Source of the DNA: Jacaranda mimosifolia
Taxonomy: Eukaryota; Streptophyta; Magnoliopsida; Lamiales; Bignoniaceae
Direction of reading: 5' to 3'
Length of the DNA: 64,000 bases
Assembly: GCA_018894105.1 (NCBI GenBank)
Contig: CM032123.1
Span: forward strand, 24,653,744 to 24,717,743
In this document: positions 43,700 to 55,785 of the stretch, piece by piece
Layout: each line of letters begins with the position of its first letter
How positions within the stretch are numbered: position 1 is the stretch's first letter
Notes under the pieces: model-generated
What the model was told of the DNA's origin: nothing
Databases searched by the model: none
Seen by the model: the letters and a program-made list of their open reading frames with translations, nothing else
Position numbers and translations under genes: made by a program

Positions 43700-45430
43700 T
43701 TGCATTTCATTTGTAAACTATCTATTTGTACTAAATGTAATGATATCTTATACTTCATGTTGGTGATATTTGTACTTAATGAGCTATATTTTGTGCTCCA
43801 TGTTGGAGATATTTGTGCTTAATGTGGTGATCTTTTGTACTCCACGTTGGAGATTTTTGTACTTAATTTGTTGATCTTTTGTACTCCATGTTGGAGACAT
43901 CTGTACTTGATTTGATGATATCATATACTCCATGTTGGAGATATATATACTTGATGTGCTATATTTTGTACTCCATGTTGGAGATATTTGTGCTTAATGT
44001 GGTGATCTTTTGTACTCCACGTTGGAGATTTTTGTACTTAATTTGTTGATCTTTTGTACTCAATGTTGGAGACATTTGTACTTGATTTGATGATATCCTA
44101 TACTCCGTGTTGGAGATATATGTACTTGATGTGCTATATTTTGTACTCCATGTTGGAGATATTTGTGCTTAATGTGTTGATCTTCTGTACAGTATGATGG
44201 AAATGAAGTACAAACATAGAACAAACAAAGTATAAATGGTGTTACGTTGAAGTACAATATAATTTGTTTGAAAGTTGGTAGTTAAATGGAGTACAATATC
44301 AGGGAAACGAGGTACAAACCCAGAATTTACAAAGTATAAATGGTGTTGCGTTGAAGTACAATTCAATTAATTTGAAATTTCGTAGTAAATTTGAGTATAA
44401 TATGAGGGAAATGAAGTACAAATTTGGAAATAACAAAGTATAAATAGTGTTACGTTGAAATACAATTCAATTCATTCGAAACTGGATATTGAATTTGAGT
44501 ACAATGTGAGGGAAATGAAGTACAAACCTAGAACTAACAAAGTATAAATAGTGTTACGTTGAAGTACAATTCAATCATTCGAAACTGGACATTGAATTTG
44601 AGTACAATGTGAGGGAAATGAAGTACAAACCTGGAACTAACAAAGTATAAATAGTGTTACGTTGAAATACAATTCAATTCATTCGAAACTGGACATTGAA
44701 TTACAAAGTATAAATAGTGTTACGTTGAAGTACAATTCAGCTCATTCAAAACTGGACATTGAATTTGAGTACAATGTGAGGGAAATGACGTTTAGAACAA
44801 ACAAAGTATAAATAGTGTTATGTTGAAGTACAATTCAATTCATTCGAAACTGGACATTGAATTTGAGTACAATGTGAGGGAAATGAAGTACAAACCTAGA
44901 ACAAACAAAGTATAAATAGTGTTATGTTGAAGTACAATTCAATTCATTCGAAACTGGACATTGAATTTGAGTATAATGTGAGGGAAATAAAGTGCAAACG
45001 TAGAACAAACAAAGCATAAATAGTGTTATGTTGAAGTACAATTCAATTCATTCGAAATTGGATATTGAATTTGAGTGCAATGTGAGGGAAATGAAGTACA
45101 AACCTAGAACAAACAAAGTATAAATAGTGTTACGTTGAAGTACAATTCAATTCATTCAAAACTGGACATTGAATTTGAGTACAATGTGAGGAAATGAAGT
45201 ACAAAAGTACACTTCTATTAAAATGAAACTGGACCGTGGTTTTGAGTACAATATCATGTAACTGAAGTACAATTGTCAAGAAATCAAGTATAGATCTCCC
45301 AGATGAGGTACAAAATCACTGATATCTTGGACAACATGCAAAATTCAAGCTAAATTAAATACATAATTGCCTAAATGAAGTATAATTGTCAAGAAATCAA
45401 GTATAAATATCTCAGATTAAGGTATAAAAT
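43700..45430. repeat. Two tandem arrays between the genes of MULE B
   Basis: At 43700-44190 units carry TACTCCATGTTGGAGATAT. At 44270-45230 units of about 102 bp carry AAAGTATAAATAGTGTTACG, GAAGTACAATTC and CTGGACATTGAATTTGAG, eight or nine copies. This position is where A has its 121-bp and 210-bp arrays and the protease exons. Confidence 0.88.
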
Positions 45431-45434
45431 TTAG

Positions 45435-48400
45435 CTAGTTTACTGATTCTTTGCAGGTTCGACGATTATGCCTTGTTCTAGCACACCTTTTACACCTAAT
45501 TACACATTTCTCAATTTGTGACGGAATCCTCTATGTCCTTCTACGCCCAGGTTGAGATCGGCAATCAGGTGCATTAATGACGACATCCTTATCTTGAGGG
45601 AACACATGCCTATTATACGTAGGAATAGGGTTTAACACTGCTTGGTATGCTTGTTGATACATCTCAACTCAGTAGTATTGATCTGTAAAGTCATACGGTG
45701 AAAGTGACTTTGACTCGATACAAGCACAAGCATGTTTGCATGGTATTTTATCAATTTGCCATGCTTTGCATGAACACACCCCGCTATGTAAATCTACAGC
45801 ATATGATTTATCTTGCTTAATCACCTTAAAGCTCCAACCGCTAGACATGACAACTTTTAAGTTACGAGAACGCATATGATTGATTGCCAATTTCTTCTCT
45901 TGCTTGGGACATAATTGACCAACCATCTTAAGAGATTCTTCTCGTCGATCATGCATCATAACCATTATTTGCATGAGTATGTGATCAACTATGGCTGCAA
46001 CTGGCATAAATCGGGCTGGTTTAACCCAGTTGTTCCAACATTCTGCTTGATTATTGTTTATTACCCCCCATCTATGTCCATTGAATAAGGAATTTGCCCA
46101 ACATTGTGGGTCAGGATGCATAATAAAGTCTCTGGCAAGCGGCAATGACTCCAAGATGCTGTTTATATGTCGTGTATACTTCTGCCTTGTAGGCACATAT
46201 GCAGCTTTCATAAAAACAGAACACCAATATTTCTTGTTATGTAGAGAGTACTTCCTTAATACCTGAATTTAAAATAATAGATCAGTAATGTGCTAAATGT
46301 TATGAATTAGAGTTTATTTCACATATTTGTTTCACAAACAAAGATAAAGCTCTTACTTGTTTCTTAAAGTTATCCATTAAGTGTCTCAAGCAATATGCAT
46401 GGTGGCTACCGGGAAATATCATGGGGAGGGCCTTAAGAAGACCTGGATGTCAGTCGGAGAAAAAATTAAATCTTGATAAGCCAGATAGATATTGAAAATC
46501 TAAGACACTTCTTAGCTTAAAGCAGAACCACTCCCAATTAATATCATTTTCAGAGTCAACAACTGCATATGCTAGGGTGAATAAGTCATCATTAGCATCT
46601 TTACAGACAACATTGAGTATGCTTCCTTTGTATTTATTTTTAATATGGGTGCCATCTAAGAATATCAACAGTCTGCATCCCTTGAGAAAACCAATAAGGC
46701 AGGCACTGAAACATATAAATAGCCGACAAATTTTTTAGCTAATTGGGTCTATCTCACAGTCTGCAATACTTCCAGGGTTTGTCCTCTTCACAGCATCACA
46801 GTACCACCTCAACCTATCATAAGATCCCTTCTCAGCTCCATGGATATCATGCATAGCTAATTCCTTACCCATCCATGCTTTATGGTACCTAAGTTCCGCA
46901 CCGTATTCTCTGTGGATATCTTTCAATATGGTAAAGGGCCAATAACATGGCTTTGATCCATATATGCAATTCCTCCATGCATCAATTGAGTTGCTAATTA
47001 AAGCCAATTCATTGTGTGATGCATTGGTCGAACCAATTTTCTCCTCGACTGCATCCCTTAAGGTTGACAAATAAAGTACAATTTTAGGTAAAATAAAGTA
47101 AAAAATGTATAACAATTCAACAATTCAGCATGGTAGTATAATTTCAAATACATGAAGTACAATTTCAAAAATAATAGAAGTATAAACCTTAGCAATTGCA
47201 GTACAATTTTGGATAATCAATAAGTGAAAGACTTGAAGTATAGAACTTTAGCTACAATGAAGTATAAAAATTAATAGAACTTTATAAAACTTAAATAATG
47301 TAGTACAATTTTACGTAAAAGGTTAAGTATAATTTTAGATAAAGTGAAGTACAATTTCAGAAATCCTGAGGTATAAAACCTTAGCAATTGCAGTACAATT
47401 TTTGGATAATCCATTAGCTGAACACTTGAAGCTTAAATAATATATTCAGATAACAGAAGTACAAGTTTTGATAAAATGAAGTACAATTTCAGAACACCTG
47501 TAGTATAGAACTTCAATGAATAGAGTATAGGTTTCGGTACAATGAAATATAATTTTAGAAAACAAAAGTACAATTTTATATAAAAAGTAGTACAATTTTA
47601 GAAATAACAGATTCAAATAATTGAAGTACAAGTTTAGATATATTGAAATACAATTTTAGAACACATGAAGTATAAAACCATTGCAATTGCAGCACACTTT
47701 TAGATAAGGTGAAGTATAGTTTCAGAACATATGGAGTATAAAACCTTAGCAATTGCGATACAATTTTGGATAATCCATTAGTGGAACACTTTATTAAATA
47801 ATATATTCAGATAAATGAAGTACAAGTGTAGATATAATGAAATACAATTTCGAAACTCATGAAGTATAAAACCTTAGCAACTGCAGTATAATTTTATATA
47901 AAGTGAAGTACAATTTCAGAACTCCTGAAGTATAAAACCTTAGCAATTGCAGTACAATTTTTGGATAATCTATTAGCATAACACTTGAAACTTAAATAAT
48001 ATATTCATATAACTAAAGTACAAGTTTTGATAAAATGAAGTACAATTTCAGAACACCTGTAGTATAGAACTTCAATGAATAGAGTACAGGTTTATGGAAG
48101 TATAATTTCAGAAAACAAAAGTACAATTTTATATAAAAAGTAGTACAATTTCAGAAATAATAGATTCAAATAATTGAAGTACAAATTTAGATATAATGAA
48201 GTATGATTTCAGAACACATGAAGTATAAAAACCTAGCAATTGCAGTACAATTTTATATAAGGTGAAATACAGTTTCAAAACACATGAAGTATAAAACCTT
48301 AGCAATTGCGGTACAATTTTTGGATAATCTATTAGCAGAACGCTTCATTAAATAATATATTCAAATAACTGAAGTACAAGTTTAGATAAAAAATGAAGTA

Positions 48401-49893
48401 CAATTTCAGAACACATGAAGTATAAAATCTTAGCAATTGTAGTACAATTTTAGATAAAGTGAAGTACAATTTCAGAATTCCTGAAGTATAAAACCTTAGC
48501 AATTGCAGTACAATTTTTGGATAATCTATTAGCAGAACACTTGAAGCTTAAATAATATATTCAGATAACTGAAGTACAAGTTTTGATAAAATGAAGTACA
48601 ATTTTAGAACACCTATAGTATAGAACTTCATTGAATAGAGTACAGGTTTAGGTACAGTGAAATATAATTTTAGAAAATAAAAGTACAATTTTATATAAAA
48701 AGTAGTACAATTTTAGAAATAATAGATTCAAATAATTGAAGTACAAGTTTAGATATAATGAAGTACAATTTTAGAACACATGAAGTATAAAACCTTAGCA
48801 ATTGCAACACAATTTTAGATAAGGTGAAGTATAGTTTCAGAACACTTGAAGTATAAAACCTTAGCAATTGCGGTACAATTTTTGGATAATCCATTAGCAG
48901 AACGCTTTATTAAATAATATATTCAAATAACTAAAGTACAAGTTTAGATAAAATGAAGTACAATTTCAGAACACCTGAAGTATAGAACTTCAATGAATAG
49001 AGTACATGTTTAGGTAAAATGAAGTATAATTTCAGAAAAAAGAAGTACAATTTCGGAATAAGTACAATTTCGGAATACTTGAAGTATAAATACTTAGCAA
49101 TTGCAGTATGATTTTGGATAATCCATTAGTAGAAAACTTAAATAATAGATTCAGATAATTCAAGTACAAGTTTATATAAAATGAAGTACAATTTCAGAAC
49201 ACTTGAAGTATAGAACTTCAATGAATAGATTACACGTTTATGTAAAATGATGTATAAAATGAAGTATAGTTTCAGAAACAGAAGTACAATATTAGATCAA
49301 ATGAAGTACAATTTCGAAACTCCTGAAGTATAAAACTTTAGCAATTGCAGTACGATTTATTAATGGAACACTTGAAGTATAGAACTTACATAATAGAGTA
49401 CAATTTTTGTGAGATGTAGTACAATTTTATTTGTAGTGAAGTATAATAGAGAACGCTCCAAGTAGAGAAAGATTTTCAAATAAATGTAGTACAATTTCAG
49501 AACACTTCAAGTACAAAAATTTACAAACTGCAGTACAGTTTAGATTCTGTAGAAGTATTACCTTAAAACATCACTGCTCTTCTTTGCACTGCTGCTTGAT
49601 TCATCCTTTCGGTTTACCAGGATGTCAACAATGTTCATCTTCAATGTCAAATGCAGTAAGACCATATTCATGACATCGTCGTCATCAGTCAAAGTCACAT
49701 ACAATCTTTGATGTGGAGCTATGTATTGCAAACTGAAGAGCTCGATATTTATTTCACTCTATTTTCTTGCGAGATTAATGTACATGTCCATTAATGTCAT
49801 ACCATCCTTAATTGACATTATATGGAGCTCGTCTTTGTAGCGGCAACTCCCCAATACTTAGTTGAACACTCATGCTTCACTACTGGTTGACAT
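45435..49893 (-). pseudogene. MuDR-type transposase of MULE B (three exons, broken)
   Basis: Exon 1 is 49893-49562 (332 nt as in A, with internal stops). Exon 2 is 47056-46357 and exon 3 is 46262-45435. The DDE core keeps LDGTHIKNKYKG, and FFSD is followed by a stop (TGA for CGA). Exon 3 keeps NNNQAECWNNWV, a full SWIM motif (CSCKAW ... CKHACAC) and a final C-x2-C-x4-H-x4-C knuckle. Compared with A, about 290 bp coding for the MuDR zinc domain are missing near 46950. Other stops are TAA for CAA near 46738 and TGA for CGA after DQYY near 45668. Confidence 0.87.
47070..49555 (-). repeat. Minisatellite intron of transposase B
   Basis: A 2.5-kb array of GAAGTACAATTT, GAAGTATAAAACCTTAGCAATTG and AGATAAAATGAAG words on the plus strand, the reverse complement of the array at 26510-29288. 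Confidence 0.87.
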
Positions 49894-50129
49894 TGTCGGA
49901 AAAATTCAAGAAACTCAGAACAACTGAGAAGAAAAAGAAAAAGAAGAAGAAGAAACCCGAAAATGATGAAAATAAAAAGAGAAGAAGACAACGTAGATGT
50001 CGGGTTGGTGGTTTTTGGCTTCGAAGATTATTCTCGTTCCTGTCGTGGAGCTTGATGCATTTTCTATTTCTAGTAATGAAAGTACATATGCTAGGGTTTA
50101 CTGTTTGCTTGTGGGGATGATGAATAAAT

Positions 50130-50300
50130 GAAAAAAAATGAGTGAAAAATATTATACTTAAGGGCATTTTTATCAAATCAAGTGAATAGGGAATAATCTC
50201 TAAAGTTTTAACAAAACTAGGGAGGTTATTCTAAAGAAAATCAAGTGGGGACTGATCACAAAACTTGAATGTGTTTTTGGTACTTTTAAATAAATGCCCC
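50130..50300. repeat. MULE B, transposase-side terminal repeat
   Basis: The reverse complement starts GGGGCATTTATTTAAAAG and aligns with 25766-25930 (MULE A left end). Confidence 0.8.
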
Positions 50301-50309
50301 TTATATTGA
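50301..50309. repeat. 9-bp target duplication between MULE B and MULE C (TTATATTGA)
   Basis: It is identical to 39780-39788 and has one mismatch to 59766-59774. Confidence 0.88.
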
Positions 50310-51320
50310 TGATTAATTAAAGAAAAGTCGCCAAAGTTATTTTTATTTTAGAAATCAGTTCCCTTCTTTTTATTTTTTAATGCACTTCCTACTAAATGTT
50401 TCATTTTTGAGTTTACTTCATATTTGAGTTAAAAGACAAAAACAGTCCTAACTTATATTGAAAATAAAAAGAAATCCTTCACCCAAACTACTATAACACA
50501 CATTTTTTACTAAATAACCGCCCCCCATCATGTTTTTTGTCTTTCCCCTCCCTTTGTCTTCAAACATTGATCCTCAGTCTCTCAAAATTGATTTTGTTTT
50601 CGACTTCTTCTGGTGGTGCTATAGCTTACCTTCTTCTCTGTTGTAAACCCACAACCTACTACTGTTATATTTTTGAATTGATTTTCCACCATTCGTTGTG
50701 TTGCCCAAGTTAGAAGGGTTTGCATTTTTGCCCCTCAATTGCAAAGTCTACAAAATAAGTTTTATAATTTGCACTTCTGTTATTTTTATATTGAAACAAT
50801 AAATGATTTATTCATATTTTTTTGCTTTCTGCTTGTTTTTATCTTGGTTTTAATTATTTTAGGCATGATTTTGATATACCCGATTAACTCACAATTAGTC
50901 TCTTCTTTTATTAAAAAAAACTAATGTAAGTTTTTCTCGTATTTGAATATTGTCAATTTATCCTTCATTTATTATTTTAATTGCATGTTTCAATTATCAT
51001 TTAACTAAATGTAATAATTATATAATGCATATAAAGTATAATGTGCATTAGTTGTTTGTAACTAAATTTTAGGAATGTTGTCTGAACTATGGTGTCTACG
51101 AAGGGTACAAATCATGTTTAAGCATTTTTTGGGCATTCATTGAAGCAAACTCATCATTAATATAATTAGTATAATTTTCAAATTATTTGGTACCAAAATT
51201 CAAACTTTTAGTATTTAAATTGTGAGTTGTAGTACCAAACCTCCAATTAAGTATTATGTGCAAGTTTTTTGGTACCAATAGTCAAATTTATATAGTTATG
51301 TATGTTGCTTCTGTTTATAG

Positions 51321-52002
51321 AAATAATGGCTAGAACTTGCGGACTTGCATGCTAAACCACCAAAGGTAATAGAGACTCCGGGCTATATTTTCAAATTCTC
51401 TCCAATGAACTTTAAAAATGTTATTGAGGAATTGGATGGTAAGATGAGATTTAGACACATTGAAGCAATAAAGAGAACTGCATTTTCGACATACCCTAAA
51501 ATGCCTAAATGGAGTAATCATTTTATTAGAGTTGAAACTTTGTTGAAGAGGTTCAATGTCAGGTTTTATTCGTTTATCTTTGGTAATGATATTATACTTC
51601 TTTTTACTACGAGGAAGTTTTCTATTATTTTGGGATTGCAACATGTGGGGCAACCTGTGAATTTTGATCTAAAGATGGAGTCTAAAATTCTAATATGATT
51701 ATTTGCAGGAAAAAGTAAAAATGTTAGTCAAGTAGAGATTTCTAAAAAGTTGAGAGAGTTGGTAGAAAAAACATGGTGAACATGATGTAGATGATTTCGT
51801 TAAAGTGTATGTACTAGTTTTCAACTATATTTTGTTTCTAACTAGTAACTATTCGACATCCAGATTTCTTCTTCCATCTTTCATTGACCTTTATGCATGG
51901 GGAGATAGTGCATTGAAGTTTTTGCATAATGAATTTTATTGCATCTAGGAGGTGAAATTGGGAAAGTTGCAAGAACAAATACTTTGCAATATTGGGATGA
52001 TG
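51321..52002 (+). pseudogene. DUF1985 domain remnant of MULE C
   Basis: After a TTTATAG acceptor the frame at 51345-51698 carries FRHIEAIKRTAFSTYPKMPK, FIRVETLLKRFN and FSIILGLQHVGQPVNFDLKM, clear counterparts of A and B exon 2. It continues with stops to LYAWGDSALKFL and a GATG/GTAAG donor at 52002. Confidence 0.8.
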
Positions 52003-52499
52003 GTAAGTTAATGCCATTATTACTATTAATATTGTGATAATTATTATTGAATAATTTTACCATTACATAATCTCTTTTTTTTTTCATTGACAGCCTTTAG
52101 TTTGTGACCATATACTTTATTAGAGAACAGTAAATTCACTGCATTCATTTACACGATTCCTTTATGGTGTGAAAGTAAGATCCCCGTGAAAGCTGTTGAT
52201 GTAAAAGAAAATTTTAAAATGATTATTAGAAATAAAGAAATAACTTATATCATTTATCTTTGGCATTGTAATAATTTGGTGTATATATGAAATGACAAAC
52301 TATGTTATAGAGTTTTGTTTGAACAGGTTGTGCATATTTATTCGTTCCGAATGAGTAGAAATTGTTATTACCAATATATGAAGGAGCATTTTAAGTCCAT
52401 ATTAGTATTAATTTTAATATCATGTTTAGAGCTTAACAAATAATTTTCTTGTTTAAAAAATTATAATTCCCTTGCTAATTGATGAAAATTTGGAATTAC

Positions 52500-53597
52500 A
52501 GGAATATAAGTGGAGAAGCTATAAAAGGGGACAAATTGACAAAAGTTGATGGGAATGCTGACAGGATGACACCTCATGATCTAATCAAGGATAGACAGAA
52601 AAGTCTTTTTATTTATTTGAGTCTTATTCTAATCATAAGACTTTTTTTAATTAGTTATAAATAGGCCTTTTAGACACAGTTTTTAGAGGCCGATTTTTCT
52701 ATTTTGGAGATCAGAAGTATCGCGAAAATTCGTGATTCAGAGAAGGACAAAATGGAGATCAGATTCATCTAGGAATAGAGTTTCTTCTTCTTTCTTTGAT
52801 TTTGTTTTTTTAATTCTGGATTTGAAATGATGTTTCGTTTTATTCATGTTTTGTTTAACAATTCAATCATGAACTATTCGTTACTCTATGACTATGATGG
52901 ATTCTTTTGAATAAATTGATGCATGATTTTCTTTCATGAAATTAATAGCGCTTAAGGTTATTTCTTCTATTGTGTGCTTTTTCTATTTGATTGCCTGATC
53001 AACAGTCAAGTGTATCTTTAAACCCTAGAGGAGTCTTAGAAAAGAAAATCTAGGGATTGATTGACAGTAGAAGACCTTAGAATTAATTGTTCAAATTGAT
53101 GAACTAATTAATTTGTCAGTAGGATAGGAATATACCTGCTTGCCCTAGGGAGTTAGTTGAGTGGTACAACCTTATGCATAATTTAGTTAATTCACATAGG
53201 AATATAGTGAATTGAATAAATTAGGGATTTGATTGCTGGTAATTCAGAAGAACCTCGTAATTGCATAAGACTCAAGACTAATAACCTGTTATTAATTTCA
53301 TAGGGAGAAAATTATGTAATCAACTTATTTGATTGATGTAATCATAACTCTAGGCTTCTATATTCTGATAGAAATCTTAATCAGCACCGTTTTTCTTATT
53401 TTCATTAGTTTAGTTTTAATTCTTATTTAATTGATTTTGTTTGAATAAAACAAGTGTGTGGTAAATTAATAATTAGTAGCAAATAATTTAGTTCCTCGTG
53501 GGATCGACACTCTTCTCATCATTTTATTACTTGTTGCGACACGTGCACTTGCGTATTTGTTTGCATTATTTATCTTTGCACAAAATCATCAACAGAG
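52500..53597 (+). mobile_element. LTR-like insert in MULE C (possible solo LTR)
   Basis: A TATA box (TTATAAATAGGCC, about 52654-52666), then a leader-like stretch, and an end with CGACACGTGCACTTGCG and CATCAACA are typical of a plant Ty3/gypsy or LARD LTR. There is no coding sequence. The exact ends and target duplication were not found. Confidence 0.45.
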
Positions 53598-53797
53598 CAC
53601 CAACCATTGATGTGTATGGCTTGTAAGCATTGTTGAATGAGAAAGAGAAAGAGATATAATTATTAAAATAAAGAGTTTTCTATATTAAAGCCAAGGAGGA
53701 GAAAGACGAAGAGAAAGTGAAAGAGAAAGAGCCAGAAAAAAAAAGGAAAAGGAAAAAGAAGGAGAAAAGAAAGAGGAAGAGCAAGTTGAGATAGAGA

Positions 53798-53850
53798 AGA
53801 AGAAGAAGAAGAAGAAGAAGAAGAAGAAGAAGAAGAAGAAGAAGAAGAAG
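53798..53850. repeat. (GAA)n microsatellite
   Basis: A GAA-trinucleotide run within a longer purine-rich stretch at 53690-53855 in the acidic-linker part of MULE C. Confidence 0.92.
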
Positions 53851-54359
53851 ATGTAGGTATTGGTGATGGTAATGGTGGTGAAATGGAATGCATCATGAAA
53901 GTCCTAATAATTGCACTCCTAAGACATTTCAAAATGATAATGGTGTAGAAGTTCCTGACAGGTCTAAAGCTAGAGAGACGATCTATAGACCCAGGGTAGT
54001 CCTGAATTAGGGAATATTCCATCCTTAGATGTGACCATCTCTTTCTAGAATTAAAGATGTGCAAGAACAATGTGAGAGGATGAGACAAGAAAGGAAATGG
54101 ACTTTGTTACACCCCCAACACCACATCTCAAATCTCATAAAGGTTGTGGCAAGAAGATGAAGATATGTGTATACAAGTTTTACTTAATGCATATATGAGA
54201 TTTTGTACTTGATAAAAGTGATATATACTTATTTGTTTTAGCAAATATACTACATAGTTGGGCCTAAGTATTGATATGTGTACTGTGTCTTTGATAGAAG
54301 AAGAAGAAAGATGTCCAAAATACTGAGTTGATAGATGTTGGATCTGTATAGGCCAATTT

Positions 54360-55357
54360 ATCAATAGAGGCCAATTTATCAGGTGATGAGGACTTCTTCA
54401 GTCGGTTTTGAGGATGAACAAATTATAAAAGGTGGCATGAGATACCTGATAATAAGCGAGAAATTATTAACTCATATAAGCATCGAGCTAAACTAGAGTA
54501 ATTATACTGAATATTCATTATTCTTTTTATAATAAATTTTTTATTTGAGTAATATGATGATTTATTTTAGTGTAACTATCTAGGAAGGACCTAATTTGTT
54601 CATTTCAGGGGCTGTATTTGAAATATGTGTTTGGGAAAGAGTTGATGTCAAATTTATTTGTTTACTAAATGAAGATCTTGCGCAACCCTTCATTCAGAGA
54701 AAATGTGATCACAATATTTGGTGTATGACTATGTTAGTGTTTGTTTTATTTTTTGAAATACAAGTAACTTGATTTAACAAGATATTAACTGTTGACATGA
54801 GGAAATTCTGAGACAACTTGAGAAAGCAAACAAGAAGCGTAATATGAAGCAAGATGAATTTACAGAATTTATTGGTCAACTGATTAGGCACAAGTTATTG
54901 GAATAGTTAAATTTAGATGTAATGAATGAGTGCCAATTTATTATAATCCCCATTAACAATTATTTTCACTGGTCCCTCCTTATCTTTGACATAACTGAGA
55001 AACAATTCATCAAATGAACTCATCCTGGTCTCCCTAAACAAAAGCAACGACAAAAGTTTTTGTAAGTTTGTTTATATTCGTGATACATTCATCCAAATAT
55101 TTAAATAAAAGATAACAAATACTTTTGTAGGTTAAGTTTTTGACATGATACCTCCAACATTCATTCGGGATATTTTGGCGCAAGATGAAGTGCAAATATG
55201 TTTTAGTCGCCAACAAGACAGGAACCTAGACTGCAGAGTCTATGTATATGTTTGGGTAGAGTGTTTTGCAAAAAAACACTTCGAATTTCTAGGATTATGC
55301 AGAGAAATGTTCTATAAACACGTATCAAATGGATATTGCTACAAACATTCTGACTGA
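54360..55357 (+). pseudogene. Ulp1 protease remnant of MULE C
   Basis: 54430-54500 resembles the KREIINSYK counterpart of A exon 5. 54608-54700 resembles exon 6 (VWERVDVKFI). At 54940-54990 IPINNYFHWSLLIFD carries the His-Trp and Asp of the Ulp1 active site. At 55145-55357 the open frame contains RQQDRNLDCRVYVYVW, the Gln and Cys motif. Stops and frame changes separate the pieces. The catalytic motifs match those of MULE A. Confidence 0.78.
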
Positions 55358-55559
55358 TGAGAATAGTTTACTATGTTCCAATGCTGAATGATGATGGTTA
55401 TTATTTGGATGAATTTAGTTTTTGTATATGAATATTGAGTCCTTATATGGATAATATTTATTATTTGCGTATTTCGATGATCATAATAGATGGTGTTTAC
55501 AATTTATGATATAATTTAGAAATTTATATATATAGACATTAGTAATGATATATATGTTA

Positions 55560-55785
55560 CAAGTAGGTCAAAATGCAGTACATTTCAAGACGTATATGGT
55601 ATCCATATTTACATAACTAGTACTGAAATTGAAAAAATATGGTACCTGGTATAATGAAAAATGAGTACAAAAATACTCCAAACTCGTACCATATCGGCGC
55701 AATCCAGTACCACATGTCCATAATCAACTACTTAGTTCGAAGAAAATGGTATTATTTTTGTAGTGTATGGTGTCATTCATAATAA
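55560..55785. repeat. Degenerate short repeats of MULE C
   Basis: GTAC words (AGTACATTTC, GGTACCTGGTA, GAGTACAAA) continue the pattern of the family but are irregular. Confidence 0.5.

Larger units (their letters stand above)
39789..50300 (-). mobile_element. MULE B: related element in opposite orientation, 10.5 kb
   Basis: Perfect TTATATTGA duplications flank it. The ends are CGGTTAATTAG and, from the right, GGGGCATTTATTTAAAAG. The gene order is that of A reversed: DUF1985 gene on the plus strand and transposase on the minus strand. Exon sizes agree exactly where both were measured (64, 144 and 332 nt). The Ulp1 half and a zinc-finger part of the transposase are deleted, which makes B shorter than A. 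Confidence 0.9.

Noticed and set aside
49880..50176. Lysine-rich and phenylalanine-rich frames near the right end of MULE B
   Set aside because: They arise from the purine-rich leader of the transposase gene (GAAGAAG tract). The matching region of MULE A has no frame.
53663..54088. 141-codon minus-strand frame with a poly-serine run
   Set aside because: It is a shadow of the (GAA)n tract. No domain is visible.
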